24,770 nucleotides of DNA from Betaproteobacteria bacterium UBA931. GTDB taxonomy: Bacteria; Pseudomonadota; Gammaproteobacteria; Burkholderiales; Casimicrobiaceae. Shown piece by piece: positions 15,008 to 22,548 of this stretch; position 1 is the first letter of the stretch; each line of letters opens with the position of its first letter. The position numbers and the translations under genes are program-made. The notes beneath the pieces are model-generated. The model was not told where the DNA came from, ran no database searches, and worked only from the letters and a program-made list of their open reading frames with translations. The stretch spans positions 59,877-84,646 of the forward strand of contig DBDN01000086.1 in the NCBI GenBank assembly GCA_002293615.1. The letters are read 5' to 3'.

Positions 15008-16326
15008 GCGGCGGATTTCGTCAGCAAACTGCGCAGGCTTTCCGCTTTCGTTTCAACTTCACGCCATTCTTCATCTGCGCGAGAGCCTGCGACGATGCCG
15101 CCTCCGGCATACAGCGAAAGGCGCTGGTTTTCAATCAGCGCGGAACGCAAGGTGACGGCAAACTCCGCTTGTGCCTGAGAAAAGTAACCAATCGTGCCGG
15201 CGTACCAATCGCGGGCAAACGGCTCTTCGTCAAGAATAAAACGACGCGCTGCTTCGCGCGGCAAGCCGGCAACGGCGGCCGTCGGTTGCAGGCGCTGCAG
15301 GCATTCGGTATCGTTGGCATGTGTCAATTGTGCATGAATCAAGCGGCGCAGATGCTGGACTTTGCTTGAGCGAATGACGTGCGCAGGCGAGACATCAAGC
15401 ACCGAGGTGATTTTTCGCAAGCGCGCGCAAATGTCGTCGACGACCAGCTGGTTTTCATGGCGGTTTTTGGGATCATGCATGAGCCAATCCGCAAGTTGCC
15501 GCGCTTTATCGTCATCGGGATCGTTGGCCACCGTTCCGGCAACTGCCTCGGTGAACAGCGCGTATTGTCGGCGCAGGTACAGGCGTTCCGGCGACGAGCC
15601 GAGAAATGCCTGAGTCGGTGAAAATGCGTACAGAAAATGATAGCAATGTTTGTTGACGGCGCGGCTTGCGGCAAGAAATGCCGCGGGCGATAACGGTTGC
15701 TCCAATTGCAGCGTTGAGCAACGGGCGAGCACGACCTTTTGAAAATGCCCGGCAGCGATTTCCCGCAACGCTTTTTCAACCAATTGCTGCCAGTTTTCAT
15801 AATCCGGCTGATGGCACACGGATTGAACGGCGGCGTTTAACGGCGGCAACGGCTGTGTATCAAGAATTTGATCCAGGCATGTCAGCGTGTCATGAAGCGC
15901 TTGGGCACGCGGTATGTTTGGGGGTAGATGGCAAATTAACGTCAAGGCGCTTTCTTCGCGCCGCCATTCGATCTTTGGTAGAAACAGCGCGCTTTTTTGC
16001 GGGCGCCCGTTCATTATTTTGGCTTGCTCAAAGGCATTCAATCCCCAAAGGCGTATTTCGGGCATTGTGGGCGTTTCGCGGTGCTGGTCGAGAAACGCCT
16101 GCGCGTGTTCCAAACAATCGAAAGACATTGTTGCGCCGCATGCGGCTGTTTCTTCGCCGGTTTCGCGATGCCGCCAATACAATTTGGGGTAAATAGCTTG
16201 CGTGTTCAGCCATTCCAGAAGCGGTATTTCCCCGGAAGACGGTTGCCGGATACGAAAAGATGTTTGCGCGGACTGGCTTGCGTTTTGCAAACAGGCGCGC
16301 ATTTCGTCGATAAGGCGGGCGAACAT
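15004..16326 (-). CDS. menF: Menaquinone-specific isochorismate synthase
   Basis: MenF converts chorismate to isochorismate, the entry step to menaquinone. The 440-residue protein has the chorismate-utilising enzyme fold: Lys197 in HFQKVVLARC (general base position), SSPERLY, Glu260 in TEAVAGT (general acid position), HENQLVVDDI, LQPTAAVAGLPR, and the C-terminal block YAGGGIVAGSRADEEWREVETKA. E. coli MenF has 431 residues. MenF rather than EntC is called from the adjacent menDHBCE genes. A good promoter (TATAAT at 16360-16365) lies directly upstream and leaves a leader of about 27 bases, which supports ATG 16326 as the start although its ribosome site is weak. Confidence 0.95.
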   Translation of the reverse strand: MFARLIDEMRACLQNASQSAQTSFRIRQPSSGEIPLLEWLNTQAIYPKLYWRHRETGEETAACGATMSFDCLEHAQAFLDQHRETPTMPEIRLWGLNAFEQAKIMNGRPQKSALFLPKIEWRREESALTLICHLPPNIPRAQALHDTLTCLDQILDTQPLPPLNAAVQSVCHQPDYENWQQLVEKALREIAAGHFQKVVLARCSTLQLEQPLSPAAFLAASRAVNKHCYHFLYAFSPTQAFLGSSPERLYLRRQYALFTEAVAGTVANDPDDDKARQLADWLMHDPKNRHENQLVVDDICARLRKITSVLDVSPAHVIRSSKVQHLRRLIHAQLTHANDTECLQRLQPTAAVAGLPREAARRFILDEEPFARDWYAGTIGYFSQAQAEFAVTLRSALIENQRLSLYAGGGIVAGSRADEEWREVETKAESLRSLLTKSAA

Positions 16327-16359
16327 ATGGGGCGGTGTGAAATTCAGCGTTTAACGAAT

Positions 16360-16388
16360 ATTATACGGGTGCCGCTGTCGGGCATAAA
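16360..16388 (-). promoter_or_regulatory. Sigma-70 promoter of menF
   Basis: On the minus strand TTTATG (16388-16383) and a consensus TATAAT (16365-16360) are separated by exactly 17 bases. The predicted transcription start is near 16353, about 27 bases before the menF ATG. The element fits in the 68-base gap after mnmA. Confidence 0.65.
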
Positions 16389-16394
16389 GCCATG

Positions 16395-17480
16395 TCATTT
16401 ATGGGCGATGATGCCGCCGCCCAGACAGATATCGCCATCATAGAGCACCAGATATTGGCCGGGCGTTGGCGTCCATTGCGGTTCGGCGAATGATGCGGTA
16501 AGCGTTTGCCCGCCATCAGAAAACGCGATTCGGCACTCGGCATCGGGCATACGGTAGCGCAGTTTGGCATGGTAGATTTTGTCGGAAACAGGCGGTTGTC
16601 CGCCGATCCAGTGTAATGACTGCGCCTGAACCGTTTTTCGGTAAAGCAATGGGTGGTCATGGCCTTGAACGACGATCAACGTGTTGTTCTTCATTTGTTT
16701 TTGCGCGACGAACCATGGCGTGCCTTGACCTTCACGGACACCGCCGATGCCCAATCCTTGGCGTTGCCCGAGCGTGTAATACGCCAGCCCCAGATGCTCG
16801 CCGACTTGTTTGCCGTCGGGTGTGCACATTGGTCCCGGTGTTCGCGGCAGGTAACGGGCAAGAAAATCGCGAAACGGGCGCTCGCCGATAAAACAAATGC
16901 CGGTCGAGTCTTTTTTTTGCCAGGTGGGGATGCCTTCGCGCTGGGCGATGGCACGCACTTCTTTTTTGGTAATGTCACCGAGCGGGAAAAGCGCAGGCAT
17001 TAACTGCCTTTGCGAAAGTCGGTGCAGAAAGTAACTCTGATCTTTACCTGTATCTTTTGCCTTTCGCAAAACAGCGGCTGCGTTGTGTTCGACGCGGGCA
17101 TAATGCCCGGTGGCCAACGCTTCGGCACCGAGTTTTAATGCGTGGTCGAGGAAAGCGTGGAATTTTATTTCGCTGTTGCACAGCACGTCCGGATTGGGCG
17201 TGCGCCCAGCCTGATACTCTTCGAGAAAATGCGCAAAAACACGTTCGCGATATTCGGCGGCAAAATTGACCGCTTCCAACTCAATGCCGATTACATCGGC
17301 AACACTGGCAGCATCAATCAGATCCTGCCGTGACGAACAATATTCTTCGGTGTCGTCATCCTCCCAGTTTTTCATGAACACGCCAAGGACTTCATGTCCT
17401 TGTTGTTTCAGCAACCAAGCGGCAACGGAAGAATCGACGCCGCCGGACAGGCCAACGACGATGCGTTTGCGGGGTATCAT
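16395..17480 (-). CDS. mnmA: tRNA-specific 2-thiouridylase MnmA
   Basis: MnmA inserts sulfur at C2 of the wobble uridine U34 in tRNA-Lys, -Glu and -Gln, taking sulfur from the IscS/Tus relay. The 361-residue protein has the usual length. It shows the PP-loop SGGVDSS (residues 12-18) for ATP, the first catalytic cysteine in TPNPDVLCN (Cys101), GHYAR, and the second in DSTGICFIGER (Cys196), then a C-terminal beta-barrel region. Both active-site cysteines are present, so the enzyme should work. It is 97 bases downstream of hda and 68 upstream of menF. No strong ribosome site precedes the ATG at 17480. Confidence 0.97.
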   Translation of the reverse strand: MIPRKRIVVGLSGGVDSSVAAWLLKQQGHEVLGVFMKNWEDDDTEEYCSSRQDLIDAASVADVIGIELEAVNFAAEYRERVFAHFLEEYQAGRTPNPDVLCNSEIKFHAFLDHALKLGAEALATGHYARVEHNAAAVLRKAKDTGKDQSYFLHRLSQRQLMPALFPLGDITKKEVRAIAQREGIPTWQKKDSTGICFIGERPFRDFLARYLPRTPGPMCTPDGKQVGEHLGLAYYTLGQRQGLGIGGVREGQGTPWFVAQKQMKNNTLIVVQGHDHPLLYRKTVQAQSLHWIGGQPPVSDKIYHAKLRYRMPDAECRIAFSDGGQTLTASFAEPQWTPTPGQYLVLYDGDICLGGGIIAHK

Positions 17481-17577
17481 GAATCGAATGGGTAATTGGC
17501 AAGCATGCTTAAAATCAGTAAAACGGAAGCATTTTACCGGTTTTTTTATTCTGTTTGCTTTATTTTGCTTTTTCCCG

Positions 17578-18288
17578 TTATCGGGTGGCAGGGTTGTTAT
17601 TTTGTCGTTGCAGCCAGGTGCGTACCAGCGGCAGCGTTAGCGGCCGTTTGAGTGAGAGCGAGTAGCCATCAAGCGCGTCGATGAGCGTGGTCAGCGAACG
17701 CATATTGCGGCGAGTCATTTTCAGAATATAGGCGACGATGTCGTCGGAAAGTTTTAATCCCTTGGTGCAAGCGTAATCTTTCAGCGCTTTTATTTTTTGT
17801 TCATCGTCAAGCATCAATACTTCATAGATGAAACCCCAGCCAAGACGGGTGCGGATATCGTCACGAAACGAAAGTTGCGCGGGCGGCAGCGACGCCGAAA
17901 CCAGAAGCGCGCCACCCGCTTCACGCAAGTGGTTATACAACGTAAACAGTTTTGCTTGTGCGTTATCATCGAAAATATCGACATCGTCGACTAGCCACAG
18001 TGAAGGCGGTTGGTCAATATCCGGGAATGGGTTATCTGCTTTAACATCGATAAAGGGAAAATGGCGCATACGCGCGTTGTCGGCAGCAGCGTGTATGAGA
18101 TGGGTTTTCCCCGTTCCGTGTGCGCCCCATAAATAAAAGGAGGTGGTGTTTGCAGGATTGAAAATTTTTGTGCTGTGCGCGTCGAGAAATTGGCGCAGCG
18201 CAGCGACGATTTCCGTATTGTGCCCGGCAATAAAGTTATCGAACGTTGCCGGGGCCGGCGGAAACAGGTTAAAAACCATTTGTTGCAT
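17578..18288 (-). CDS. hda: DnaA regulatory inactivator Hda
   Basis: Hda is an AAA+ protein that, bound to the DNA-loaded beta clamp, stimulates hydrolysis of DnaA-bound ATP and so prevents re-initiation. The 236-residue product is similar in length to E. coli Hda (233). It has an N-terminal clamp-binding type motif (QMVFNLF), Walker A GAHGTGKTH (55-63), Walker B LWLVDDVD (about 97-104), the RTRLGWG region with the likely arginine finger, and a sensor II segment RRNMRSL. ATG 18288 lies 5 bases after the permease stop; ATG 18279 is possible but would drop the first clamp-motif residues. The frame stays open far upstream, inside the permease gene, and that part is not used. Confidence 0.93.
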   Translation of the reverse strand: MQQMVFNLFPPAPATFDNFIAGHNTEIVAALRQFLDAHSTKIFNPANTTSFYLWGAHGTGKTHLIHAAADNARMRHFPFIDVKADNPFPDIDQPPSLWLVDDVDIFDDNAQAKLFTLYNHLREAGGALLVSASLPPAQLSFRDDIRTRLGWGFIYEVLMLDDEQKIKALKDYACTKGLKLSDDIVAYILKMTRRNMRSLTTLIDALDGYSLSLKRPLTLPLVRTWLQRQNNNPATR

Positions 18289-18293
18289 GATGG

Positions 18294-19424
18294 TCAGCGC
18301 ATTTCCCGATAAATCGGGCTGGCAACGTAAGCGGCGCAAATATGGCGCAGTGCCACCAGCAACGCGGCGGACACTGGGAGTGCCAGCAGGACGCCGACAA
18401 AGCCGAAAAGTTGCCCGAATGCCAGTAACGCGAAAATTACCGCCAGCGGATGAAGTCCAATGCGGTCGCCGACCAGATAGGGAACCAGCACATAGTTTTC
18501 CAGCAGTTGGCCGGCACCGTACACGGCAATGACGGCAAGGAAAAACGGCAACCCCGACCATTGCAGCAACGCAGCGATAATCGCCAGCGATAAACCGATC
18601 CCGAAACCGACATACGGAATAAATACCAAAAGCCCGGTCAGCAAACCGATCGGCAGGGCAAACTCAAGACCGACAGCCCACAGCGCGATAACATAATAAA
18701 AAGTCAGCACCAGCATAACCAACGCCTGACCGCGAATAAACTCTGCCAGTACGGCGTCAATTTCTTTCGTGATCCGGCTGGTTTTGCCGTGCCAGCGGCG
18801 CGGAATCAGGCGATCGACACTGCTGACCAGTATGTTCCAGTCGCGCAACAGATAAAACATTACGACCGGAATCATCACAATATTGATCACAATGGACAGC
18901 AACAATTGCCCGCCGCTTTTTACGCCGGATAAAACGTTAAGCGAAAGCGATTGCACACTGTTTAAATTGTCCGCGATCAGCGTGCGCAGTGAATTTACGT
19001 CAAGCGACAATGAAACGCCAAGCCATGATTCGATTTTCGGCAACAGCGTTTCGGAAAAACGTTCCAGTAACTCGGGCGTCCGTTGTGCGATGGTTTTGGC
19101 TTCCGATTGGATGAGCGGAATAAGGATGAAGAGCAACACAAAGATGGCCGCCAACAGAATCAGCAGTACCATCAGCGTGCCCAGCGTGCGTGAGACTTTG
19201 CGCCGCGACAGCCATTCCACCAGCGGCGAACCCAAATATGCCAGAATCGCGCCGGCAAAAAACGGGGTGAGAATCGGGCCGAGACCGACAAGCGCTGCCG
19301 CAAAGAATAAGGCGGCGCCGACGATCCACAGGTAATGTTTCCAAGTCAGTGGGGTAGGTGGTTGGCGTGACGGCGTTTTTTGGGGTTTGGCCGCCGAGGG
19401 TTTTGGTGATGAAGTGTTGTTCAT
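18294..19424 (-). CDS. AI-2E family (PerM-like) membrane transporter
   Basis: The 376-residue inner-membrane protein belongs to the AI-2E transporter/PerM family, whose members export small molecules or ions; the substrate here is unknown. After a Pro/Ser-rich cytoplasmic tail (residues 1-26) come hydrophobic helices at about 30-65 and 78-105, a long soluble loop, then further helices through the C-terminus. The family block IPYVGFGIG and the GQLLENYVLVPYLVGDRIGLHPL segment are both present. ATG 19424 has GAG 7 bases upstream. The frame is open to 19553, but that extension crosses the purM promoter region. It is followed by hda after 5 bases and is divergent from purM, a conserved betaproteobacterial arrangement. 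Confidence 0.9.
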   Translation of the reverse strand: MNNTSSPKPSAAKPQKTPSRQPPTPLTWKHYLWIVGAALFFAAALVGLGPILTPFFAGAILAYLGSPLVEWLSRRKVSRTLGTLMVLLILLAAIFVLLFILIPLIQSEAKTIAQRTPELLERFSETLLPKIESWLGVSLSLDVNSLRTLIADNLNSVQSLSLNVLSGVKSGGQLLLSIVINIVMIPVVMFYLLRDWNILVSSVDRLIPRRWHGKTSRITKEIDAVLAEFIRGQALVMLVLTFYYVIALWAVGLEFALPIGLLTGLLVFIPYVGFGIGLSLAIIAALLQWSGLPFFLAVIAVYGAGQLLENYVLVPYLVGDRIGLHPLAVIFALLAFGQLFGFVGVLLALPVSAALLVALRHICAAYVASPIYREMR

Positions 19425-19494
19425 GTTTTTCTCGGAATATGGTTTTTCCGTTAAAATCCAACGATTATGCTGTTTTAAAGGCAAAACATTGGCG

Positions 19495-19523
19495 CGGGGA
19501 ACGGCTTGTTTCGAATTTCCCCG
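19495..19523 (+). promoter_or_regulatory. Inverted repeat in the purM leader
   Basis: CGGGGAA (19495-19501) and TTCCCCG (19517-19523) form a 7-bp stem with a 15-base loop, ending 7 bases before the GAGGA ribosome site of purM. It could fold in the mRNA leader or bind a regulator of the divergent genes. No T-run follows. Confidence 0.3.
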
Positions 19524-19539
19524 AGCGATTGAGGATAAC

Positions 19540-20598
19540 ATGAGCAAAGACAATTCGCCGAAAAATCAGATACTCACTTACCGAGATGCCGGTGTTGATA
19601 TTGATGCCGGAGATGCTTTTGTGGAGCAAATCAAGCCGATGGTCAAGCGGACGATGCGACCGGAAGTGTTAAACGGCATTGGCGGTTTTGGCGCGTTGAT
19701 CGGGCTGGGGAAGCGTTATCGCGATCCGGTGTTGGTTGCGGGTACCGATGGTGTCGGCACCAAGCTGCGGCTGGCGTTTGAGCTTGACCGGCACGATACG
19801 ATCGGCATTGATCTGGTAGCGATGAGCGTTAACGACATTCTGGTACAGGGGGCGGAGCCGCTTTTCTTTTTGGATTATTTTTCTTGCGGCAAACTCGATA
19901 TCGGACAAGCGGCGCGCGTGGTGCAGGGCATCGCGGTCGGTTGCGAAAAAGCGGGCTGTGCGCTGGTTGGCGGCGAGACGGCGGAAATGCCCGATATGTA
20001 TCCGCCGGGTGAATATGATTTGGCCGGTTTTGCCGTGGGCGTTGCCGAGCGCGACGCGTTGATCGACGGCAGTGCAATTGCGGCGGGCGACATAGTGCTT
20101 GGCCTGGCGTCCTCCGGGCCGCATTCCAACGGGTATTCATTGATCCGAAAAATCATTCAGGTAAGCGGCGTTGATCTGAAAACGGAAAAACTTGGCAACA
20201 TGCGGCTTGCCGACGCGCTGATGGCGCCGACGCATATTTATGTGCGGTCGGTGTTGGCATTGATGAAAGCGCTGCCGGTGAAAGGTATGGCGCACATTAC
20301 CGGCGGCGGTTTGCCCGGCAATGTACCGCGCGTATTGCCGGCAGGGCTTGATGTGTGTTTATCGCGTTCGGCGTGGCAGCGTAACGAGGTGTTCGACTGG
20401 TTGCAACGCGAAGGCAATGTTGACGAAGATGAAATGTTGCGGGTGTTTAATTGTGGCGTCGGCATGGTCATCATTGTGGATGATGCGCACGCGGAAAAAG
20501 CCATTGCTTTATTGACCGAGCACGGGGAAAAAGTGGCCCGTATCGGTGAGGTGGTTATGGGCAAGGCGGGCGAATCGCGCGTGATGGTGGAAAATTGA
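19540..20598 (+). CDS. purM: Phosphoribosylformylglycinamidine cyclo-ligase
   Basis: PurM (AIR synthetase) closes the imidazole ring of aminoimidazole ribonucleotide with ATP, step five of purine synthesis. The 352-residue product has the usual length. Motifs seen are TYRDAGVDIDAG at the N-terminus, the phosphate-binding GTDGVGTKL (68-76), MSVNDILVQGAEPLFFLDY, VGGETAEMP, GLASSGPHSNGYSLIRK and HITGGGLPGNVPR. ATG 19540 has GAGGA 4 bases upstream. The frame is open back to 19387 inside the permease gene, without family similarity. The stop overlaps the purN start, and a hairpin lies in the leader. Confidence 0.98.
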   Translation: MSKDNSPKNQILTYRDAGVDIDAGDAFVEQIKPMVKRTMRPEVLNGIGGFGALIGLGKRYRDPVLVAGTDGVGTKLRLAFELDRHDTIGIDLVAMSVNDILVQGAEPLFFLDYFSCGKLDIGQAARVVQGIAVGCEKAGCALVGGETAEMPDMYPPGEYDLAGFAVGVAERDALIDGSAIAAGDIVLGLASSGPHSNGYSLIRKIIQVSGVDLKTEKLGNMRLADALMAPTHIYVRSVLALMKALPVKGMAHITGGGLPGNVPRVLPAGLDVCLSRSAWQRNEVFDWLQREGNVDEDEMLRVFNCGVGMVIIVDDAHAEKAIALLTEHGEKVARIGEVVMGKAGESRVMVEN

Positions 20599-21239
20599 TG
20601 GTGAAAAAAATCTGTGTGCTGATCTCCGGGCGGGGTTCGAACCTATTATCGTTATTGGATGCGCAAGGAGAAATTCCGGGGCATGTGGTGCGTGTCATCG
20701 CCAATCGTGCCGATGCTGCGGGCTTAAAGCATGCGGAAGAGCGCGGTATTGAAACGGTGGTGATTCCGTCGAAGGATTTTACCGAGCGCGACTTGTTTGA
20801 TCAGGTGCTCGGTGACGCGATTGCCGCATGTGTGCCCGATCTTGTTGTGTTGGCGGGCTTTATGCGCATTCTCGGCAAAAAAATAGTTGGACGTTTTTCC
20901 GGGAAAATGATCAACATTCATCCGGCGCTGCTGCCGTCTTATCCGGGGCTGCATACCCACCAACGCGCGTTGGCTGACGGAGTGAAATGGCACGGTTGTA
21001 CTGTACATTTTGTTACGCCCGATGTGGATGTTGGCCCAATTATCGGGCAAACGGCTGTGCCGGTGTTATCACATGACGATGAAGAAACGTTGGCGGCACG
21101 TGTACTGAAAGCCGAGCACCGTTTGCTGGCCGATTGTGTGCGCTGGTATTGCGAAGATCGCTTAACAGTGCGCGGTAATGCGGTTTTGCTGCGTAACTCC
21201 GTATCGATTGCTGATGCGGTTCAACAACCGCAAGGTTGA
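20598..21239 (+). CDS. purN: Phosphoribosylglycinamide formyltransferase 1
   Basis: PurN transfers a formyl group from 10-formyltetrahydrofolate to glycinamide ribonucleotide, step three of purine synthesis. The 213-residue product is the same size as known enzymes. It has the phosphate loop SGRGSN (10-15), the catalytic triad region INIHPALLPSYPG (Asn106, His108) and HFVTPDVDVGPII with Asp144, which matches the numbering of the E. coli enzyme. The ATG shares one base with the purM stop (TGATG), which implies translational coupling. A TTG one codon upstream is a less likely start. The methyltransferase gene follows after 3 bases. Confidence 0.97.
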   Translation: MVKKICVLISGRGSNLLSLLDAQGEIPGHVVRVIANRADAAGLKHAEERGIETVVIPSKDFTERDLFDQVLGDAIAACVPDLVVLAGFMRILGKKIVGRFSGKMINIHPALLPSYPGLHTHQRALADGVKWHGCTVHFVTPDVDVGPIIGQTAVPVLSHDDEETLAARVLKAEHRLLADCVRWYCEDRLTVRGNAVLLRNSVSIADAVQQPQG

Positions 21240-21242
21240 ACA

Positions 21243-22532
21243 ATGGATGGGAACACGCAACAACAAAACGCACGGTGGCGCAAATATCATCTCAAGCATT
21301 TGGCGGAAGCGATTAGCCGTACCGACACCTTGCGCTTTCCAGCAGACAGCGTTTTACGGCAGTTTTTTCGCGAATATCCTACGCTGGGACAACGTGACCG
21401 CGCGTTGATTGCCGAAGGCGCGTTCGCTTTTTTGCGCTATCGACGGTCGTTAAAAACATTGGCGCAAACGACGCAAAAACAACGTCTGGCATTGATCACG
21501 TTGGTGCGGGTGCTGGGGCTTGCTATGGGCGAAGTAAAAAAACTTGCCGATGACCATGACCAGCATTGGCTTGAAGAGCTTCCGGAGCGGTTGGCATTTT
21601 CATTGACTGAAATCGAAGCTGCCGATGTTTCAGACGATTTATGGGCGCGGCTTGGGCACGATTACAGTGACGAACAACGTTTGGCGCTGGTAAAGAGCTG
21701 GCATCAGCCCGCGCCGTTTGATCTGCGCGTGAATATCATGAAAACAACGCGCGATGAAGCATTGACAGCATTGCGGCGAGAAGGCTTATGTGTTGAGGCA
21801 ACCCCTTTCTCACCCTATGGCTTACGCGTGCATGGTCGGCCGATGTTGGTGAAGCATCCTTGGTTGCAGAATGGGAGCCTAGAAGTGCAGAGCGAAAGCA
21901 GCCAGCTTGCCGGGATGTTGTTAATGCCGAAGCGTGGCGAAATGATTGCTGATTTTTGTGCGGGTGCCGGAGGTAAAACCCTTTTGCTCGGTATGATCAT
22001 GCACTCCAAAGGGCGGCTTTACGCATTCGATATTTCGGAAAAGCGTTTGCAAAAGCTGGCGCCGCGTTTGGCGCGTTCCGGTTTGTCCAATGTTCATCCG
22101 CAGCGGTTGAGCAGTGAAAACGACGGCAAAATCAAACGGCTGTCGGGAAAAATGGATCGTGTGCTGGTTGATGCTCCGTGTACCGGTACGGGAACGTTAC
22201 AGCGTAATCCGGATTTGAAATGGCGTTATAGCGAGAGTCATTTGCGAGAGTTAAACGAAAAACAAACGGCGATCTTGGCTTCGGCGGCACGACTGGTTAA
22301 ACCGGGCGGTAGGCTGGTTTACGCGACGTGTAGTGTATTGAAGATGGAGAATGAAGTGGTTATTGAATCGTTTTTGGAAAAACACCGGAGTTTTCGATTG
22401 TGTGACGCCAATATTTTATTTTCTGAGATGAAAGTGCCGCTTGACACCGGGAAATATTTAAATCTTTTTCCGGGACAGCATAATACCGACGGCTTTTTTG
22501 CCGCAGTACTCGAGCGGGTTTCGGCATCTTGA
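21243..22532 (+). CDS. RsmB/NOL1-NOP2-Sun family rRNA (cytosine-C5) methyltransferase
   Basis: The 429-residue protein is an RNA m5C methyltransferase, probably acting on 16S rRNA like RsmB. The SAM site DFCAGAGGKT is at about residues 237-246. The two cysteines of the family mechanism are present: Cys313 in DAPCTGTGTLQRNPDLKWR and Cys363 in YATCSVLKMENE, followed by LFPGQHNTDGFF near the end. The N-terminal region (about 30-70, LRQFFREYPTLGQRDRALIAE) resembles the substrate-recognition part of betaproteobacterial members encoded after purN. It starts 3 bases after purN, so the three genes form an operon. The target cytosine cannot be inferred, so I give no gene symbol. Confidence 0.9.
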   Translation: MDGNTQQQNARWRKYHLKHLAEAISRTDTLRFPADSVLRQFFREYPTLGQRDRALIAEGAFAFLRYRRSLKTLAQTTQKQRLALITLVRVLGLAMGEVKKLADDHDQHWLEELPERLAFSLTEIEAADVSDDLWARLGHDYSDEQRLALVKSWHQPAPFDLRVNIMKTTRDEALTALRREGLCVEATPFSPYGLRVHGRPMLVKHPWLQNGSLEVQSESSQLAGMLLMPKRGEMIADFCAGAGGKTLLLGMIMHSKGRLYAFDISEKRLQKLAPRLARSGLSNVHPQRLSSENDGKIKRLSGKMDRVLVDAPCTGTGTLQRNPDLKWRYSESHLRELNEKQTAILASAARLVKPGGRLVYATCSVLKMENEVVIESFLEKHRSFRLCDANILFSEMKVPLDTGKYLNLFPGQHNTDGFFAAVLERVSAS

Positions 22533-22548
22533 AGTAAGTGAGGCCAGT

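Noticed and set aside
17518..17547. Hairpin GTAAAA/TTTTAC followed by seven T on the plus strand
   Set aside because: The stem is only 6 bp and AT-rich, and no plus-strand gene ends before it; in the minus direction there is no good T-run.
18289..18561. Open extension upstream of hda
   Set aside because: It lies within the permease gene in another frame; Hda length and the clamp motif place the start at 18288.
19387..19539. Open extension upstream of purM
   Set aside because: It overlaps the permease start on the other strand, has no family similarity, and GAGGA marks ATG 19540.
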